Program-made: the position numbers and the translations under genes
Assembly: GCA_965246745.1 (NCBI GenBank)
Contig: OZ251980.1
Span: 1,984,001 to 2,048,000, forward strand
Length of the DNA: 64,000 bases
Source: JANXMY01 sp965246745
GTDB taxonomy: Bacteria > Armatimonadota > Armatimonadia > Armatimonadales > Capsulimonadaceae
Direction: 5' to 3'
The notes under the pieces: model-generated
The model's input: the letters and a program-made list of their open reading frames with translations, nothing else
Database searches by the model: none
What the model was told of the DNA's origin: nothing
Part shown: positions 21,137 through 29,345 of the stretch, in pieces
Numbering within the stretch: position 1 is the stretch's first letter
Layout of the letters: every line of letters starts with the position of its first letter

Positions 21137-22114
21137 CTATTTTCCTGCCGTGAACTCCTGCAAGTACGCCCCGGTCGGGTCGGAATAAGACACCCAGACC
21201 GAGTGCGTGTCCGGGTCCACGGCCAGCGTGTGCGACTTTTTGTGCGACGCGATATTCCCGGCCAGCGTGATTGCGTTTCCCTTTTCCTGTACGACCGAGA
21301 TCACCCCGGCGTCACCGCAGGCGCAGTACAGTCGTCCGTTGGCGGGGTCGAACGCGATTTGGTCTACATAGCCGGGGGCGATGGCGACCGACGACAGCAC
21401 TTTGCCGGTGCGCTGGTCGAGCATCACCACCGTGCCCTTGCCGGCGCTGAACACATGGTGCGTCGCCGGGTTGATCGCCAGCCCGTGCGGGGAAGTCATC
21501 GGCGCGGTCGGCCAGCTTGCCTCCACCGTGCCGGTCGCCGGGTTGATCACCTGCGTGACATTGGCGGGCTTGATGTTCTGATACACGCGGTCCGCGCCGG
21601 GGTCGTACACGGCGTACTCGGGAGCGCCCGCAATCGGGACCGATCCGACCAGCGCATTGGTTTTGGCGTTGATCATCCAGTCTTCCGCGCCGTCGTCATG
21701 GCAGACATACAGCGTGTCGTTCTTCGTGTCCAAAACAATGTCGTCGCCGGGTCCCGTGAGCGCGATTTCGCCGGTCTTGGCGAGGGTCGTGTTGTCGAAC
21801 ACGACCACTTTCTGCCCGCCGCCCGCCGTAAACAGCTTGTTGTCGGCCTCGTCCACCGCGATGCCGTTGATTTCGACTCCCGTGTCCACCTGCTGCACCG
21901 CATGCGTCTTCAAATTGAGCACGACCAGCGTGTTTTTGCCGGGGTGCGACGCCAAAAGCCGGTGCCGGGGAGCGTCCACGAGCATCCAGTCAAAGCCGCC
22001 CGGCCCGCCGGGAACGACAATCGGGGCTTGGGCCGTCAGCAGCGGCGCGGGGGCGGCGTGTGCGGCAGTGAGAATTGAGAAAGCCGCACAGGCGGCAAAC
22101 GAGAAAAGCTTCAT
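21137..22114 (-). CDS. exported YVTN-type beta-propeller protein
   Basis: This 325-residue protein starts with a signal peptide (MKLFSFAACAAFSILTAAHA). The mature part consists of repeats of about 42 residues with the pattern D-x-x-x-x-x-L-Y/F-V (for example VDEADNKLFTAGGG, LDTKNDTLYVCHDD, FDPANGRLYCACGD, VDPDTHSVWVSYSD). This is typical of YVTN/NHL seven-bladed propellers that serve as scaffolds or lactonase-like enzymes in the periplasm. Length matches seven blades. A GGAG site precedes the ATG. It is downstream of the prepilin gene on the same strand, separated by a perfect palindrome. Confidence 0.85.
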   Translation of the reverse strand: MKLFSFAACAAFSILTAAHAAPAPLLTAQAPIVVPGGPGGFDWMLVDAPRHRLLASHPGKNTLVVLNLKTHAVQQVDTGVEINGIAVDEADNKLFTAGGGQKVVVFDNTTLAKTGEIALTGPGDDIVLDTKNDTLYVCHDDGAEDWMINAKTNALVGSVPIAGAPEYAVYDPGADRVYQNIKPANVTQVINPATGTVEASWPTAPMTSPHGLAINPATHHVFSAGKGTVVMLDQRTGKVLSSVAIAPGYVDQIAFDPANGRLYCACGDAGVISVVQEKGNAITLAGNIASHKKSHTLAVDPDTHSVWVSYSDPTGAYLQEFTAGK

Positions 22115-22136
22115 TATCCGGCTCCAAGTGAGTCAA

Positions 22137-22176
22137 GAGTTCGACAGCCTGCCCGGCCGGGCAGGCTGTCGAACTC
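22137..22176. terminator. perfect 40-bp palindrome between two genes
   Basis: GAGTTCGACAGCCTGCCCGG is followed directly by its exact reverse complement, with no loop. It lies between the prepilin stop (22193, minus strand) and the start of the propeller gene. It could end prepilin transcription, but no U run follows on either strand. Binding of a protein or a cruciform is also possible. Confidence 0.6.
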
Positions 22177-22192
22177 CGAGTGAAAGGCGTGT

Positions 22193-23164
22193 CTACTTCA
22201 CCACAGTGATGTGTGAGTAGATGTCATCTATCGCAGCGGTGCAGGTTTCATTTCCGGCGGCCAGCGGATAATCGGTCGGGAAAGCGGGGGGGCTGGAAAA
22301 CTGTGAGTAGTCGCCGACTTTGTTCGCGTCATAGCACCAATCCACAGCGTCGGTTTTGCTCACCGGAATGCCGATGGGGTGTGTATTGCCGCTGTAAAGA
22401 GCGACTTCCATGCGGATCGGCTTGACATGACCGTCTACAAAGCACATGTTTTGCAGCCCCCCGTGGCGAAGCTGGCTGGTGCCTGCTTTGGTGCCGAGCG
22501 TGCTGAGGATGTTGTCCATTGCCACGGAATAGCCGGGGTTATCGAAGGTATCCCCAAAAGCGACTGTCTGCGCGGGGCTGACAATCTGACCGATACTGCG
22601 GCCCGGCCTGATATGAATCTGCTTCCCGTAGGCATCTTTCAGAGGATTGCCTGCGGTGTCTTTGGGATCAACTTGTGCTCCGATAAGACCATAACCGCCA
22701 TCACTGACTAGGCCATCGTCATAACCGTACCCGAGGCAGGCTCCGGTCGTATTGTAGTTGTCATAGCATCCGTAAGGATCGGCGGCAGCACCGCCGGCCG
22801 GTCCGCCGCTGCCGTTGCCTTTGGTCGGCGTGGATTGAGTCCGGTCCGGGCAAAGAAACATAGGAAGGCTTTTGCAGTACGGCTGCAAAATAACGTACCA
22901 CGCAAGCTGGTAAGGGCCGCCGTCAATCCCGCCGGCCTGGTTGTTTTTCACCACAGGAGGAGTTGACTCGTCTGCGTCCTGGTTGTACTGCGTGTACGCG
23001 AGACCGATCTGGCGCAGGTTGCTGGCGCAGGCAGTCCGGCGGGCGTTTTCGCGGACCTTCTGAAAGACGGGAAACAAAATCGCGGCGAGTATCGCGATGA
23101 TGGCGATGACGACGAGCAGTTCAATCAAGGTGAATGCTCTGCGAGAAGTGCGAAGGGCAGGCAT
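22193..23164 (-). CDS. DUF1559-type prepilin-like protein
   Basis: This 323-residue protein has a class III/type II secretion-type prepilin leader: RRAFTLIELLVVIAIIAILA, with cleavage expected before Phe and Glu at +5. Next come VRENARRTACASNLRQIGLA and YTQYNQDADE, then a variable domain, and near the end the H-x9-D-G motif region MCFVDGHVKPI. These features define the DUF1559 family, which is greatly expanded in Planctomycetota, Verrucomicrobiota and Armatimonadota. It is probably a minor pseudopilin or surface fibre protein. A TAGGAG ribosome-binding site precedes the ATG. The upstream 500-bp gap holds a large inverted repeat. Confidence 0.92.
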   Translation of the reverse strand: MPALRTSRRAFTLIELLVVIAIIAILAAILFPVFQKVRENARRTACASNLRQIGLAYTQYNQDADESTPPVVKNNQAGGIDGGPYQLAWYVILQPYCKSLPMFLCPDRTQSTPTKGNGSGGPAGGAAADPYGCYDNYNTTGACLGYGYDDGLVSDGGYGLIGAQVDPKDTAGNPLKDAYGKQIHIRPGRSIGQIVSPAQTVAFGDTFDNPGYSVAMDNILSTLGTKAGTSQLRHGGLQNMCFVDGHVKPIRMEVALYSGNTHPIGIPVSKTDAVDWCYDANKVGDYSQFSSPPAFPTDYPLAAGNETCTAAIDDIYSHITVVK

Positions 23165-23317
23165 GGTTGACTCCTACTTATGTTCCGGATAATGCACACA
23201 ATTATGCCGCCGAAACTATACCCGAGCCAAGTCTGTTGTTATGTTAAGACAAGATTAAGTTTTAGGGGATTTTTGTGAGGGTTGTTACTTAAATTGGTGA
23301 CGGATGGAGAGCAAAGG

Positions 23318-23579
23318 CGTTTATGTGTACGAGGGCGTGATTAATGAGGGCGTTGATTGTTGCGAGGGCATTTATACGAGGGCGTAAACGCCCTCGCTGG
23401 GGGGCGCGGACGCCAAGCCGCCACCTGCGTGGCGGAAGATGTCAATCATGCCGTCCTATTCTTGTCCCGCGCAGGCGGGACCTTAGCGCTTCGCTCTCCA
23501 GCGAGGGCATTTATGCCCTCGTACTAAATGCCCTCGTATAAATGCCCTCATTAATCACGCCCTCGCAGCAATCAACGCC
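23318..23579. repeat. large inverted repeat built from CGAGGGC units
   Basis: Arms of about 80 bp (23318-23400 and 23499-23579) are inverted copies with ladder-like mismatches. Each contains several copies of a unit near CGAGGGCATTTATA or CGAGGGCGT. The central 95 bp hold smaller hairpins (GCCACCTGCGTGGC, GTCCCGCGCAGGCGGGAC). The rest of the gap 23165-23666 is AT-richer near the prepilin promoter and shows no gene. Confidence 0.8.
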
Positions 23580-23666
23580 TTCGCTCCCGGCTATGGCTCG
23601 GCCCATGCAGGACTCCGCCCCGCCCGCGCCGAACTGACCGGCAGAAATCCACGGAAGGTTTTGGTT

Positions 23667-25274
23667 ATGTCAGGACGACCGCTTTTAGTTTGGACCCTCG
23701 CGTTTGCCGCCGGGATTGCCCTTGCGGCAATGCACCGGCTGACGCCCGGCCCGGCGCTGTGCCTGGCGGCGCTGGGGGCCGCCGCGCTGACGGCGAAAAG
23801 ATGGCCGGCGCTGATGCCGGTCGGCCTGCTGCTGCTCGGGGCGAGCGCCGGGGTGCTGCGGCTGGCGGCGTTTGAAGTGCTTGCGCCGACCGACGTGTCC
23901 CGCCTGGCGGACGGGCCGACTCCGGTGACGCTTTCAGGGACGCTGGCGAGCGACCCGGAAGCGCGGCCCGGCGGGCGGACGACGTTTTTCTTCCAAACCG
24001 ACCGGGCGGAAACGCGCCGGGGCAGCGCGTCGGTCTCGGGCGAAGTCTGGGTGACGCTCGGGCCGGACGCCGCCCGGCGCGTTTCTTTGGACTATGGCGA
24101 CCGGATGACTTTGACGGGGCTTTTGACGACCCCCGAGCCGGCGACCAATCCCGGCGCGTTTTCCTGGCGGGAGTACCTGGCCCGGCGGGCCGTCTATGCC
24201 GAGATGCGGGTCAAGCGGCCCGGCGCGGCGGCGGTGCTGCCGGGAAGCCGGCCGGGGCTTTGGATGGGCCTGGCCTGGCAGGTGCGGAAGTCGGCGATGC
24301 GGGCGATTGACTCCAGCCTGCCGCCCCAAGTCGCCGCCGTGCTGTCGGGGATAATGATCGGACGGCGGGCAGACCTCTCGGCGGGGCTGCTGGCGGACTT
24401 TGTGCACACCGGCACCGTGCATATTCTCGCGTCGGCGGGCCTGCATGTCGGCATTTTGGCGTTTTGGCTCGAGCGCGGGCTGCAAAAGCTGACCCTGCCG
24501 CGCAAAGCGCAGGCGGCGCTGCTGATGGCGCTTTTGATTTTGTACGCGCTGGTCTGCGGGGGCCGTCCGGCGGTGGTCCGGGCGGTGCTGATGGCCGCGC
24601 TTTACTTTGGGGCCGTGTTGTTTGAGCGCGAACCCGATGCCCCGACAGCGGCGGGGGCGGCGGCTTTGGTGATTTTGGCCGGGCAGCCGACCGCGCTGCT
24701 CGAGCCGGGCTTTCAGCTTTCGTTTCTGACGGTCGGGACGCTGGCGGTGACGATGCCGGTCTGGAACGGCTTTTGGCATCCGAAGCTGGCGCGTCTCGGG
24801 CCGCCCCGAGTGGCGAAAGCGCTGGAATGGGTTGTGGACGGTTTCGGCTTGTCGCTGCTGGCGCAGCTCGGCGCGATGCCGGTGACGGCGTCGGCGTACA
24901 GCGAAGTCTCGCTCACGGGCTGGGCCGCCAACGCCCTCGTCGTCCCGCTGCTGTTTGTCTTGATCCCGCTGGCCGTCGCCGGCGTTCTCGTGTGGACCGT
25001 CTCGCACGTCCTCGGGGCCTGGCTGCTGACGGCGGCAGGCGGGGGCGTCGGCGTGATTGTGCGGGTCGTGTCCTGGCTGGGCGAGCGTCCGGGGTCGTTT
25101 TTCGCCCTGCCGCCGCCGCCGGTGCCGCTGCTGATTTTGTTTTACGCGTTTGTCTATGGAGGGACCGAGTATGCCCGAAGAGTTTTGGCGCAAGCCGCTG
25201 ACACGCCGCCGCCTGCTGCTGGGAGCGCCGCTGCTGGGCGCGGCGGCGTGGACGGCGCTCGGACGACGCCCTGA
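23667..25274 (+). CDS. comEC: ComEC/Rec2 membrane channel, N-terminal part only
   Basis: ComEC carries single-stranded DNA across the inner membrane during natural transformation. The 535 residues include the OB-like ComEC N-terminal domain (SGTLASDPEARPGGRTTFFF, then the MTLTGLLTTPEPATNPGAF region) and the Competence domain with about ten membrane segments. The latter includes LSGIMIGRRADLSAGL and the signature VHILASAGLHVGILAFWLE near 255. The C-terminal metallo-beta-lactamase domain found in many ComEC proteins is absent from this chain and is encoded by the next gene, which overlaps the 3' end by 104 bp. A GGAAGG site precedes the ATG at 23667. Confidence 0.9.
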   Translation: MSGRPLLVWTLAFAAGIALAAMHRLTPGPALCLAALGAAALTAKRWPALMPVGLLLLGASAGVLRLAAFEVLAPTDVSRLADGPTPVTLSGTLASDPEARPGGRTTFFFQTDRAETRRGSASVSGEVWVTLGPDAARRVSLDYGDRMTLTGLLTTPEPATNPGAFSWREYLARRAVYAEMRVKRPGAAAVLPGSRPGLWMGLAWQVRKSAMRAIDSSLPPQVAAVLSGIMIGRRADLSAGLLADFVHTGTVHILASAGLHVGILAFWLERGLQKLTLPRKAQAALLMALLILYALVCGGRPAVVRAVLMAALYFGAVLFEREPDAPTAAGAAALVILAGQPTALLEPGFQLSFLTVGTLAVTMPVWNGFWHPKLARLGPPRVAKALEWVVDGFGLSLLAQLGAMPVTASAYSEVSLTGWAANALVVPLLFVLIPLAVAGVLVWTVSHVLGAWLLTAAGGGVGVIVRVVSWLGERPGSFFALPPPPVPLLILFYAFVYGGTEYARRVLAQAADTPPPAAGSAAAGRGGVDGARTTP

Positions 25275-26130
25275 CCCGGACGCCGGCAAGCTCAAAGTGA
25301 TCGGAATAGATGTCGGGCAGGGGGACTGCACGCTGATTGTCACGCCGAGCGGGCGGACGCTTTTAGTGGACGGCGGCGGGACAAGCGACGATCTGGCGGC
25401 CGGAGACCTGGATGTCGGGGCCAAAATCGTCGTGCCGTTTTTGCAGTATTTGGGCCTGAACCGAATTGATGTTTTGGTGGCGACCCATCCGCACGGCGAT
25501 CATGTCGGGGGCCTGACGGCGGTTTTGCGCGGGCCGCAGATCGGGCTGGCGCTCGACGGCACGACTTTGCCGTACCCGTCGCCGGCGTACACGGCCTTTC
25601 GGGAGCTTGTCGCCCGCCGGCGCATCCCCTATGCGCGGGCCGTGCGAGGGCAGCAGTTTGATTTCGGCGACGGCGTCCGGGTTTCCGTGCTGAACCCGCC
25701 GCCCGACCCCGTGTTCGGCACGGCGGCGGCTTACGGGACGGGCAGCGACGATGCGACGCTGAATAATTACTCGGCGTGCCTGCAAATTGATTACGGCGCG
25801 ACCCGGTTTATTCTCACGGGCGACGCCGAAACCGACGCTGAAGGGGTGATGCTCGGGGCGCACGGCGAGCTGCGCTGCGACGTGCTGAAAGCGGGGCACC
25901 ACGGCTCCAAAAACGCGTCCGGCGACGACTGGCTGGCCCGGCTTCAGCCCCGGCACGCGCTGATTTCCTGCGGCCGGCATAACCGCTTCGGTCACCCTGC
26001 CCCGGCCACGCTGGCCCGCCTGGCGGCCCACGGCGCGGAAGTGTTCCGCACCGACCGCCAGGGCGCGATTACGTTTGTCAGCGACGGCAAAACCGTCACC
26101 GCCCGGCCGTTTTTAGCGGCATCGGGTTAG
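25171..26130 (+). CDS. ComEC-associated metallo-beta-lactamase-fold hydrolase with Tat signal
   Basis: This 319-residue protein corresponds to the C-terminal ComEC nuclease-like domain. It has IDVGQGDCTLIVTPSGRTLL, ATHPHGDHVGGL (metal-binding HxHxDH), FILTGDAETDAEG and LKAGHHGSKNASGD, all typical of ComEC/Rec2 MBL domains proposed to degrade the non-transforming strand. The N-terminus reads RKPLTRRRLLLGAPLLGAAA, a likely twin-arginine signal, so it may be exported on its own. The ATG at 25171 follows GGAGGG at ideal spacing; an earlier ATG at 25156 has none. Translation is probably coupled to comEC. Confidence 0.88.
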   Translation: MPEEFWRKPLTRRRLLLGAPLLGAAAWTALGRRPDPDAGKLKVIGIDVGQGDCTLIVTPSGRTLLVDGGGTSDDLAAGDLDVGAKIVVPFLQYLGLNRIDVLVATHPHGDHVGGLTAVLRGPQIGLALDGTTLPYPSPAYTAFRELVARRRIPYARAVRGQQFDFGDGVRVSVLNPPPDPVFGTAAAYGTGSDDATLNNYSACLQIDYGATRFILTGDAETDAEGVMLGAHGELRCDVLKAGHHGSKNASGDDWLARLQPRHALISCGRHNRFGHPAPATLARLAAHGAEVFRTDRQGAITFVSDGKTVTARPFLAASG

Positions 26131-26158
26131 CGGCATCGGGTTAGCGGCATCGGGTTAG
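26114..26158. repeat. 14-bp tandem repeat, about 3.2 copies
   Basis: The unit TAGCGGCATCGGGT occurs three times head to tail (26114, 26128, 26142) and begins a fourth. The first copy encodes the last residues of the MBL protein, and the second contains its TAG stop. The opposite-strand small gene also ends in it. It was probably created by slippage. Confidence 0.85.
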
Positions 26159-26346
26159 CGGCTGGGGCCGTTGCCCCAGATCAAGTTGTTTTTGTGCAGC
26201 CCGAGCGCGTTTTGAGCGTCGAGGGACAGCGTCACGGCGGCGGCCGGCGCGGCGGGGGCCGGAGCCGACGGCGCGGCGGGCGCGGGCGGGGCGGCCGGCA
26301 AAAGTGAAGAACGAACGGGGCTGACGGCGGTGCTGATAGCGCTCAT
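26155..26346 (-). CDS. small Ala/Pro-rich protein
   Basis: This 63-residue protein begins MSAISTAVSPVRSSLLPAAP, has an Ala/Pro-rich middle, and ends with AVTLSLDAQNALGLHKNNLI then WGNGPSR. An AAAGGGA ribosome-binding site 6 bases before the ATG at 26346 supports translation. The SLDAQNALG segment resembles tails of small secreted or flagellin-like regulatory peptides, but no family can be named. It is convergent with the MBL gene and its stop lies at the edge of the tandem repeat. Confidence 0.5.
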   Translation of the reverse strand: MSAISTAVSPVRSSLLPAAPPAPAAPSAPAPAAPAAAVTLSLDAQNALGLHKNNLIWGNGPSR

Positions 26347-26486
26347 GGAAATCCCTTTCAAGGCAGACGAACAAGCAAGGCAAACGAACAGGCAGAAGTT
26401 ATTGCAGTGACACGCCGATTATCGGCAGGCACGCCCGGCAAATTTAGGGGAAGAATTAGGGGGAAGAAATCGAGTCGAATTTCCAT

Positions 26487-27587
26487 TTGACCGACGCGGC
26501 GGCGCTGTTTGACGGGGACGCTTACGACGCGATGGCGTCGCTGCTGGAGTCGGCGCGGCAGAGCGTTCGGCTGACGTTTTACCTGTTCGGCGGGCCGGAT
26601 GCGGACCGGATGACCGAGACGCTCGCCGCAAAGTCGGCGGCGGGGCTGGACGTGCGGGTGCTGCTCGACCGCGCCCTGGCCTTCGGGCCGACCCTGCCCG
26701 GCGTGCTGTGGGACTGCCGCCGGACCTATGCCCGCATGCGGCGGCTCGGCGTGCCGGTGCGCCGGAGTGACCCGCGCCCGCTGCCCGAGTCGCCGGGCAA
26801 AGCGCTGCTGTCGCACCATAAATACATCGTTGCCGACGAGTCCGCCGCGCTGGCCGGCGGCATGAATGTCGGGACGCTGTTTCGGCGCTACCACGACCTC
26901 ATGCTGTCGCTTTCCGGCCCGGTGGCCGGGGACCTGGCCCGGCAGTTCGACGCCGACTGGGACCGCGCCGGCGGCGCTGCCCTGCCGCCGCCCCGCGCGG
27001 ATTTTGCCGCCCTCCCCCCGTTTCCCCCTGCCCCGCTCGCCGCCGCCGGGCCGGCCTGGGCGCGGGTGGTCGGCACCGTCGCGGGGCGGCGGACGACCGG
27101 GGCGGCTCTGCTCCAAAACCTGCGCCGGGCCGAAGTGTCGGTCAGCGTGGCGATGTGCGAGATGGGCCGGACCGCGCTTTTGGATGAGCTGATCGCCTGC
27201 CGCGCCCGTGGCGTCGCCGTGCGCGTACTTTTGGACCCGCAGATTACCGCCCCGGCCGGGCCGTCGGGCCTCTTAAACGCCGGGGCTGTGCAGGCGCTTC
27301 TCGACGCCGGGATCGCCGTGCATCTGTACGCGCTCGGCCCGGACTTTGTGCGCCTGCATCTCAAAATGGCAGTCTTCGACGGGCGGAGCGCCGTCGCCGG
27401 GTCAACCAACTGGACACGCGGCGGCTTTGAATGGGTCGGCGAGACCGACATTGAGCTGCACGGCGGGAGTGTCATCGCCGATCTTGCCGCCCAGTTTGAA
27501 GCCGACTGGCAGCGCTCCCGCCCCGCGCCGTTTCCCACCCCAAGCGCCCATTTCCTGCACGATTTGTACGAGAAATGGGCGCAGTGA
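26487..27587 (+). CDS. phospholipase D-family protein (cardiolipin synthase-like)
   Basis: This 366-residue protein has two PLD catalytic motifs. The first is SHHKYIVADESAALAGGMN near 110 and the second is RLHLKMAVFDGRSAVAGSTN near 287, each of the H-x-K-x4-D form. Each half also has the conserved strand seen in cardiolipin synthases (SVRLTFYLFGGPDADR; VAMCEMGRTALLDELIA). Unlike typical Cls enzymes there is no N-terminal membrane segment, so it may be a soluble phospholipase D or nuclease. The frame starts with TTG at 26487 and lacks a strong ribosome-binding site, so the exact start is uncertain. Confidence 0.87.
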   Translation: MTDAAALFDGDAYDAMASLLESARQSVRLTFYLFGGPDADRMTETLAAKSAAGLDVRVLLDRALAFGPTLPGVLWDCRRTYARMRRLGVPVRRSDPRPLPESPGKALLSHHKYIVADESAALAGGMNVGTLFRRYHDLMLSLSGPVAGDLARQFDADWDRAGGAALPPPRADFAALPPFPPAPLAAAGPAWARVVGTVAGRRTTGAALLQNLRRAEVSVSVAMCEMGRTALLDELIACRARGVAVRVLLDPQITAPAGPSGLLNAGAVQALLDAGIAVHLYALGPDFVRLHLKMAVFDGRSAVAGSTNWTRGGFEWVGETDIELHGGSVIADLAAQFEADWQRSRPAPFPTPSAHFLHDLYEKWAQ

Positions 27588-27592
27588 AGGGG

Positions 27593-28123
27593 CTACGGCA
27601 CATCCACATAGTAACCGGACACCTCGGTGTCGGTGCCGATGCCTTTGGCTTTGGCTGTCAAGCTCTCGCTGTACGCGCCGACGGTGACGGTCGTTCCAGG
27701 GTCGGCGTAGATGCGGACCGACTGGCTGCGCTTGTCGGAGTCCTGCACATTGTGAACCGTATAGTAGGTCACGGTTTCCTCGTCGGCGGTGGTGGCGAGA
27801 TAGGCCGTGCCGCCGACGCCGATGGGGTGCTCGATGATGGATGCCGAAACGTACTCGATGACCAGGCGCTTGTGGGCCGGAACGACGATGCTTTTGCTGA
27901 CGCTTGTTTTCAGATCCGTTGCAGCTTGGAACGTGTGCTGGAACGGCTGGGACGGGGCGGCAAGATCGGTCGGCGTCACTGAAAGCGGCGTGTTGGCGAC
28001 CGACACGGCGATGGGGCCGGCGGCGGTATGGGCGGGGCGGGAAGCCAGCAGGCCGATTCCTGCCAGCAGTGTGAGGGTGCCGACGCCTGCGAAAAGGCGA
28101 GGAGCCAGGGGCATTGCATTCAT
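27593..28123 (-). CDS. exported protein, paralogue of the next gene
   Basis: This 176-residue protein has an N-terminal signal or anchor segment (RLFAGVGTLTLLAGIGLLAS) followed directly by GPIAVSVANTPLSVTPTDLA. The rest is a beta-rich domain (VPAHKRLVIEYVSASIIEHP, VRIYADPGTTVTVGAYS). The GPIAVSVANTPL-x-VT motif is shared with the gene at 28151-28678, so the two are tandem duplicates. The fold resembles small jelly-roll surface proteins, but no family is recognised. An alternative ATG lies three codons in. Confidence 0.72.
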   Translation of the reverse strand: MNAMPLAPRLFAGVGTLTLLAGIGLLASRPAHTAAGPIAVSVANTPLSVTPTDLAAPSQPFQHTFQAATDLKTSVSKSIVVPAHKRLVIEYVSASIIEHPIGVGGTAYLATTADEETVTYYTVHNVQDSDKRSQSVRIYADPGTTVTVGAYSESLTAKAKGIGTDTEVSGYYVDVP

Positions 28124-28150
28124 AAAACTGTTTCCTCTCTGAAATAGCGT

Positions 28151-28678
28151 CTAGTGATTGTCCGCCAAAGTGCCGGAGAGACTCACAACGGCCTGAGTTA
28201 TCGGGCCGGTGCCGGCTTTGAGGACGTCAACGACGATTGTATCGCCTGGCCCGGCCTGGAAGTGATAAGCCTGGGTTGTGCCGGATAATCCGCCGGTCCC
28301 CGGCCCGGCGCTGAGGATGAAATAAGAAATCTCATTGCCGGCGGCATCCTTATGGATGATGAGACCCGTGTAGCCGCTGGTGTCGCCGATAATACCCGTG
28401 AACAGGGTCAGCGTATCCACACTCAGCCGCTTGCCGGCGGGGACGGTGTAAAGCAGCTTGTTGAACACACTATTCGTCGGACTGCCAATCTCAATGAAGC
28501 CTTCGGCCGGCGTACCACTCGCAGTGGTGACCGCCAGCGGCGTGTTGGCGACGGACACGGCAATCGGCCCGCCGGCGGTGCGGGCCGGGCGGGACGACAC
28601 AAGGCCGACGGCCCCAACGAGGGCGAGCAGGCCGAAGGCCGCGAAGAAGCGCGGGGCGGCGGGTTTAAGCGTGAGCAT
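28151..28678 (-). CDS. exported protein, paralogue of the previous gene
   Basis: This 175-residue protein starts MLTLKPAAPRFFAAFGLLAL and shares GPIAVSVANTPLAVTTASG with its neighbour. The mature part has VPAGKRLSVDTLTLFTGIIG and a Gly-rich strand region ending SLSGTLADN. The common VPAxKRL motif confirms the duplication. GAAGGAGATC precedes the ATG at 28678. It lies between its paralogue and the PEP-CTERM gene, and the three may form one envelope-related operon. Confidence 0.74.
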   Translation of the reverse strand: MLTLKPAAPRFFAAFGLLALVGAVGLVSSRPARTAGGPIAVSVANTPLAVTTASGTPAEGFIEIGSPTNSVFNKLLYTVPAGKRLSVDTLTLFTGIIGDTSGYTGLIIHKDAAGNEISYFILSAGPGTGGLSGTTQAYHFQAGPGDTIVVDVLKAGTGPITQAVVSLSGTLADNH

Positions 28679-28700
28679 GGGTGTGATCTCCTTCAAGGGT

Positions 28701-29345
28701 TTATTCAGCAGTGTAAGCGCAGGATTTACGGCGGCGGACAAGAAGCGCCCCGCCGCCGAAAGCCAGCAGCAGGCCGAGCGACAGCGTGGCGGACGCTTCA
28801 GGAACGGGGGCGGCGTTCACGCTGATGTCGTCGAGGCGGAAATAAGCGTTGTCGTCGCGCAGATTGAATTGCAGCACGGACGACGCGCTTGTCGCGACGG
28901 CGGTGTACGAATACCGTGTGTAGTCGTCGGCAAACTCTGCATGACCGTCGGTCGCCGTGAGGTTAATTTCTTTAGACAGCGACGTGCCGCCGAAGGATGC
29001 CGAAAAGTCGTTCGGCGTGAAGATGTGGCCCGTAGGGTCGGAGCCGACCGCCAGCCAGTATGAGACGATGTAGGCTTGGCCGGGCGTGGTGGCGACGGTC
29101 TGCGAGAGGATGCCGTCGGTGGCGACCGGGGCGAAAAACGCCGCATAGTCGCCGGAATGGGCCGCGCCGAAGACAAACGTATTCGGGGAATTGGAAGTGA
29201 AGTCGGCATTGCCGGCCAGCGTCCAGCCGGTGAAGTCGCCGGCTTCAAAGCCGCCGTTGGCGACAAGCTGGGCGTGGGCGGACGGCGCGAGCGCGGCAGC
29301 GCCGAGCGTCAAAAGCGCCAGGGAAGCGGTGCGGCAAAATGGCAT
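28701..29345 (-). CDS. PEP-CTERM surface protein
   Basis: This 214-residue exported protein begins with a signal peptide (MPFCRTASLALLTLGAAALA). Its central domain is a DUF642/carbohydrate-binding-like sandwich: LVANGGFEAGDFTGWTLAGN, HSGDYAAFFAPV and FRLDDISVNAA. The C-terminus is a PEP-CTERM sorting signal: PVPEASATLS, a hydrophobic helix (LGLLLAFGGGALLV) and a basic RRRKS end. Such proteins are processed by an exosortase, which is not in this window. The ATG at 29345 was chosen for the signal peptide; the frame is open further upstream. The 270-bp gap up to 29618 shows no gene. Confidence 0.88.
   Translation of the reverse strand: MPFCRTASLALLTLGAAALAPSAHAQLVANGGFEAGDFTGWTLAGNADFTSNSPNTFVFGAAHSGDYAAFFAPVATDGILSQTVATTPGQAYIVSYWLAVGSDPTGHIFTPNDFSASFGGTSLSKEINLTATDGHAEFADDYTRYSYTAVATSASSVLQFNLRDDNAYFRLDDISVNAAPVPEASATLSLGLLLAFGGGALLVRRRKSCAYTAE

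Noticed and set aside
23318..23579. CRISPR array from repeated CGAGGGC units
   Set aside because: The units are short, irregularly spaced and arranged as mirror-image arms, with no unique spacers of constant length and no cas genes.
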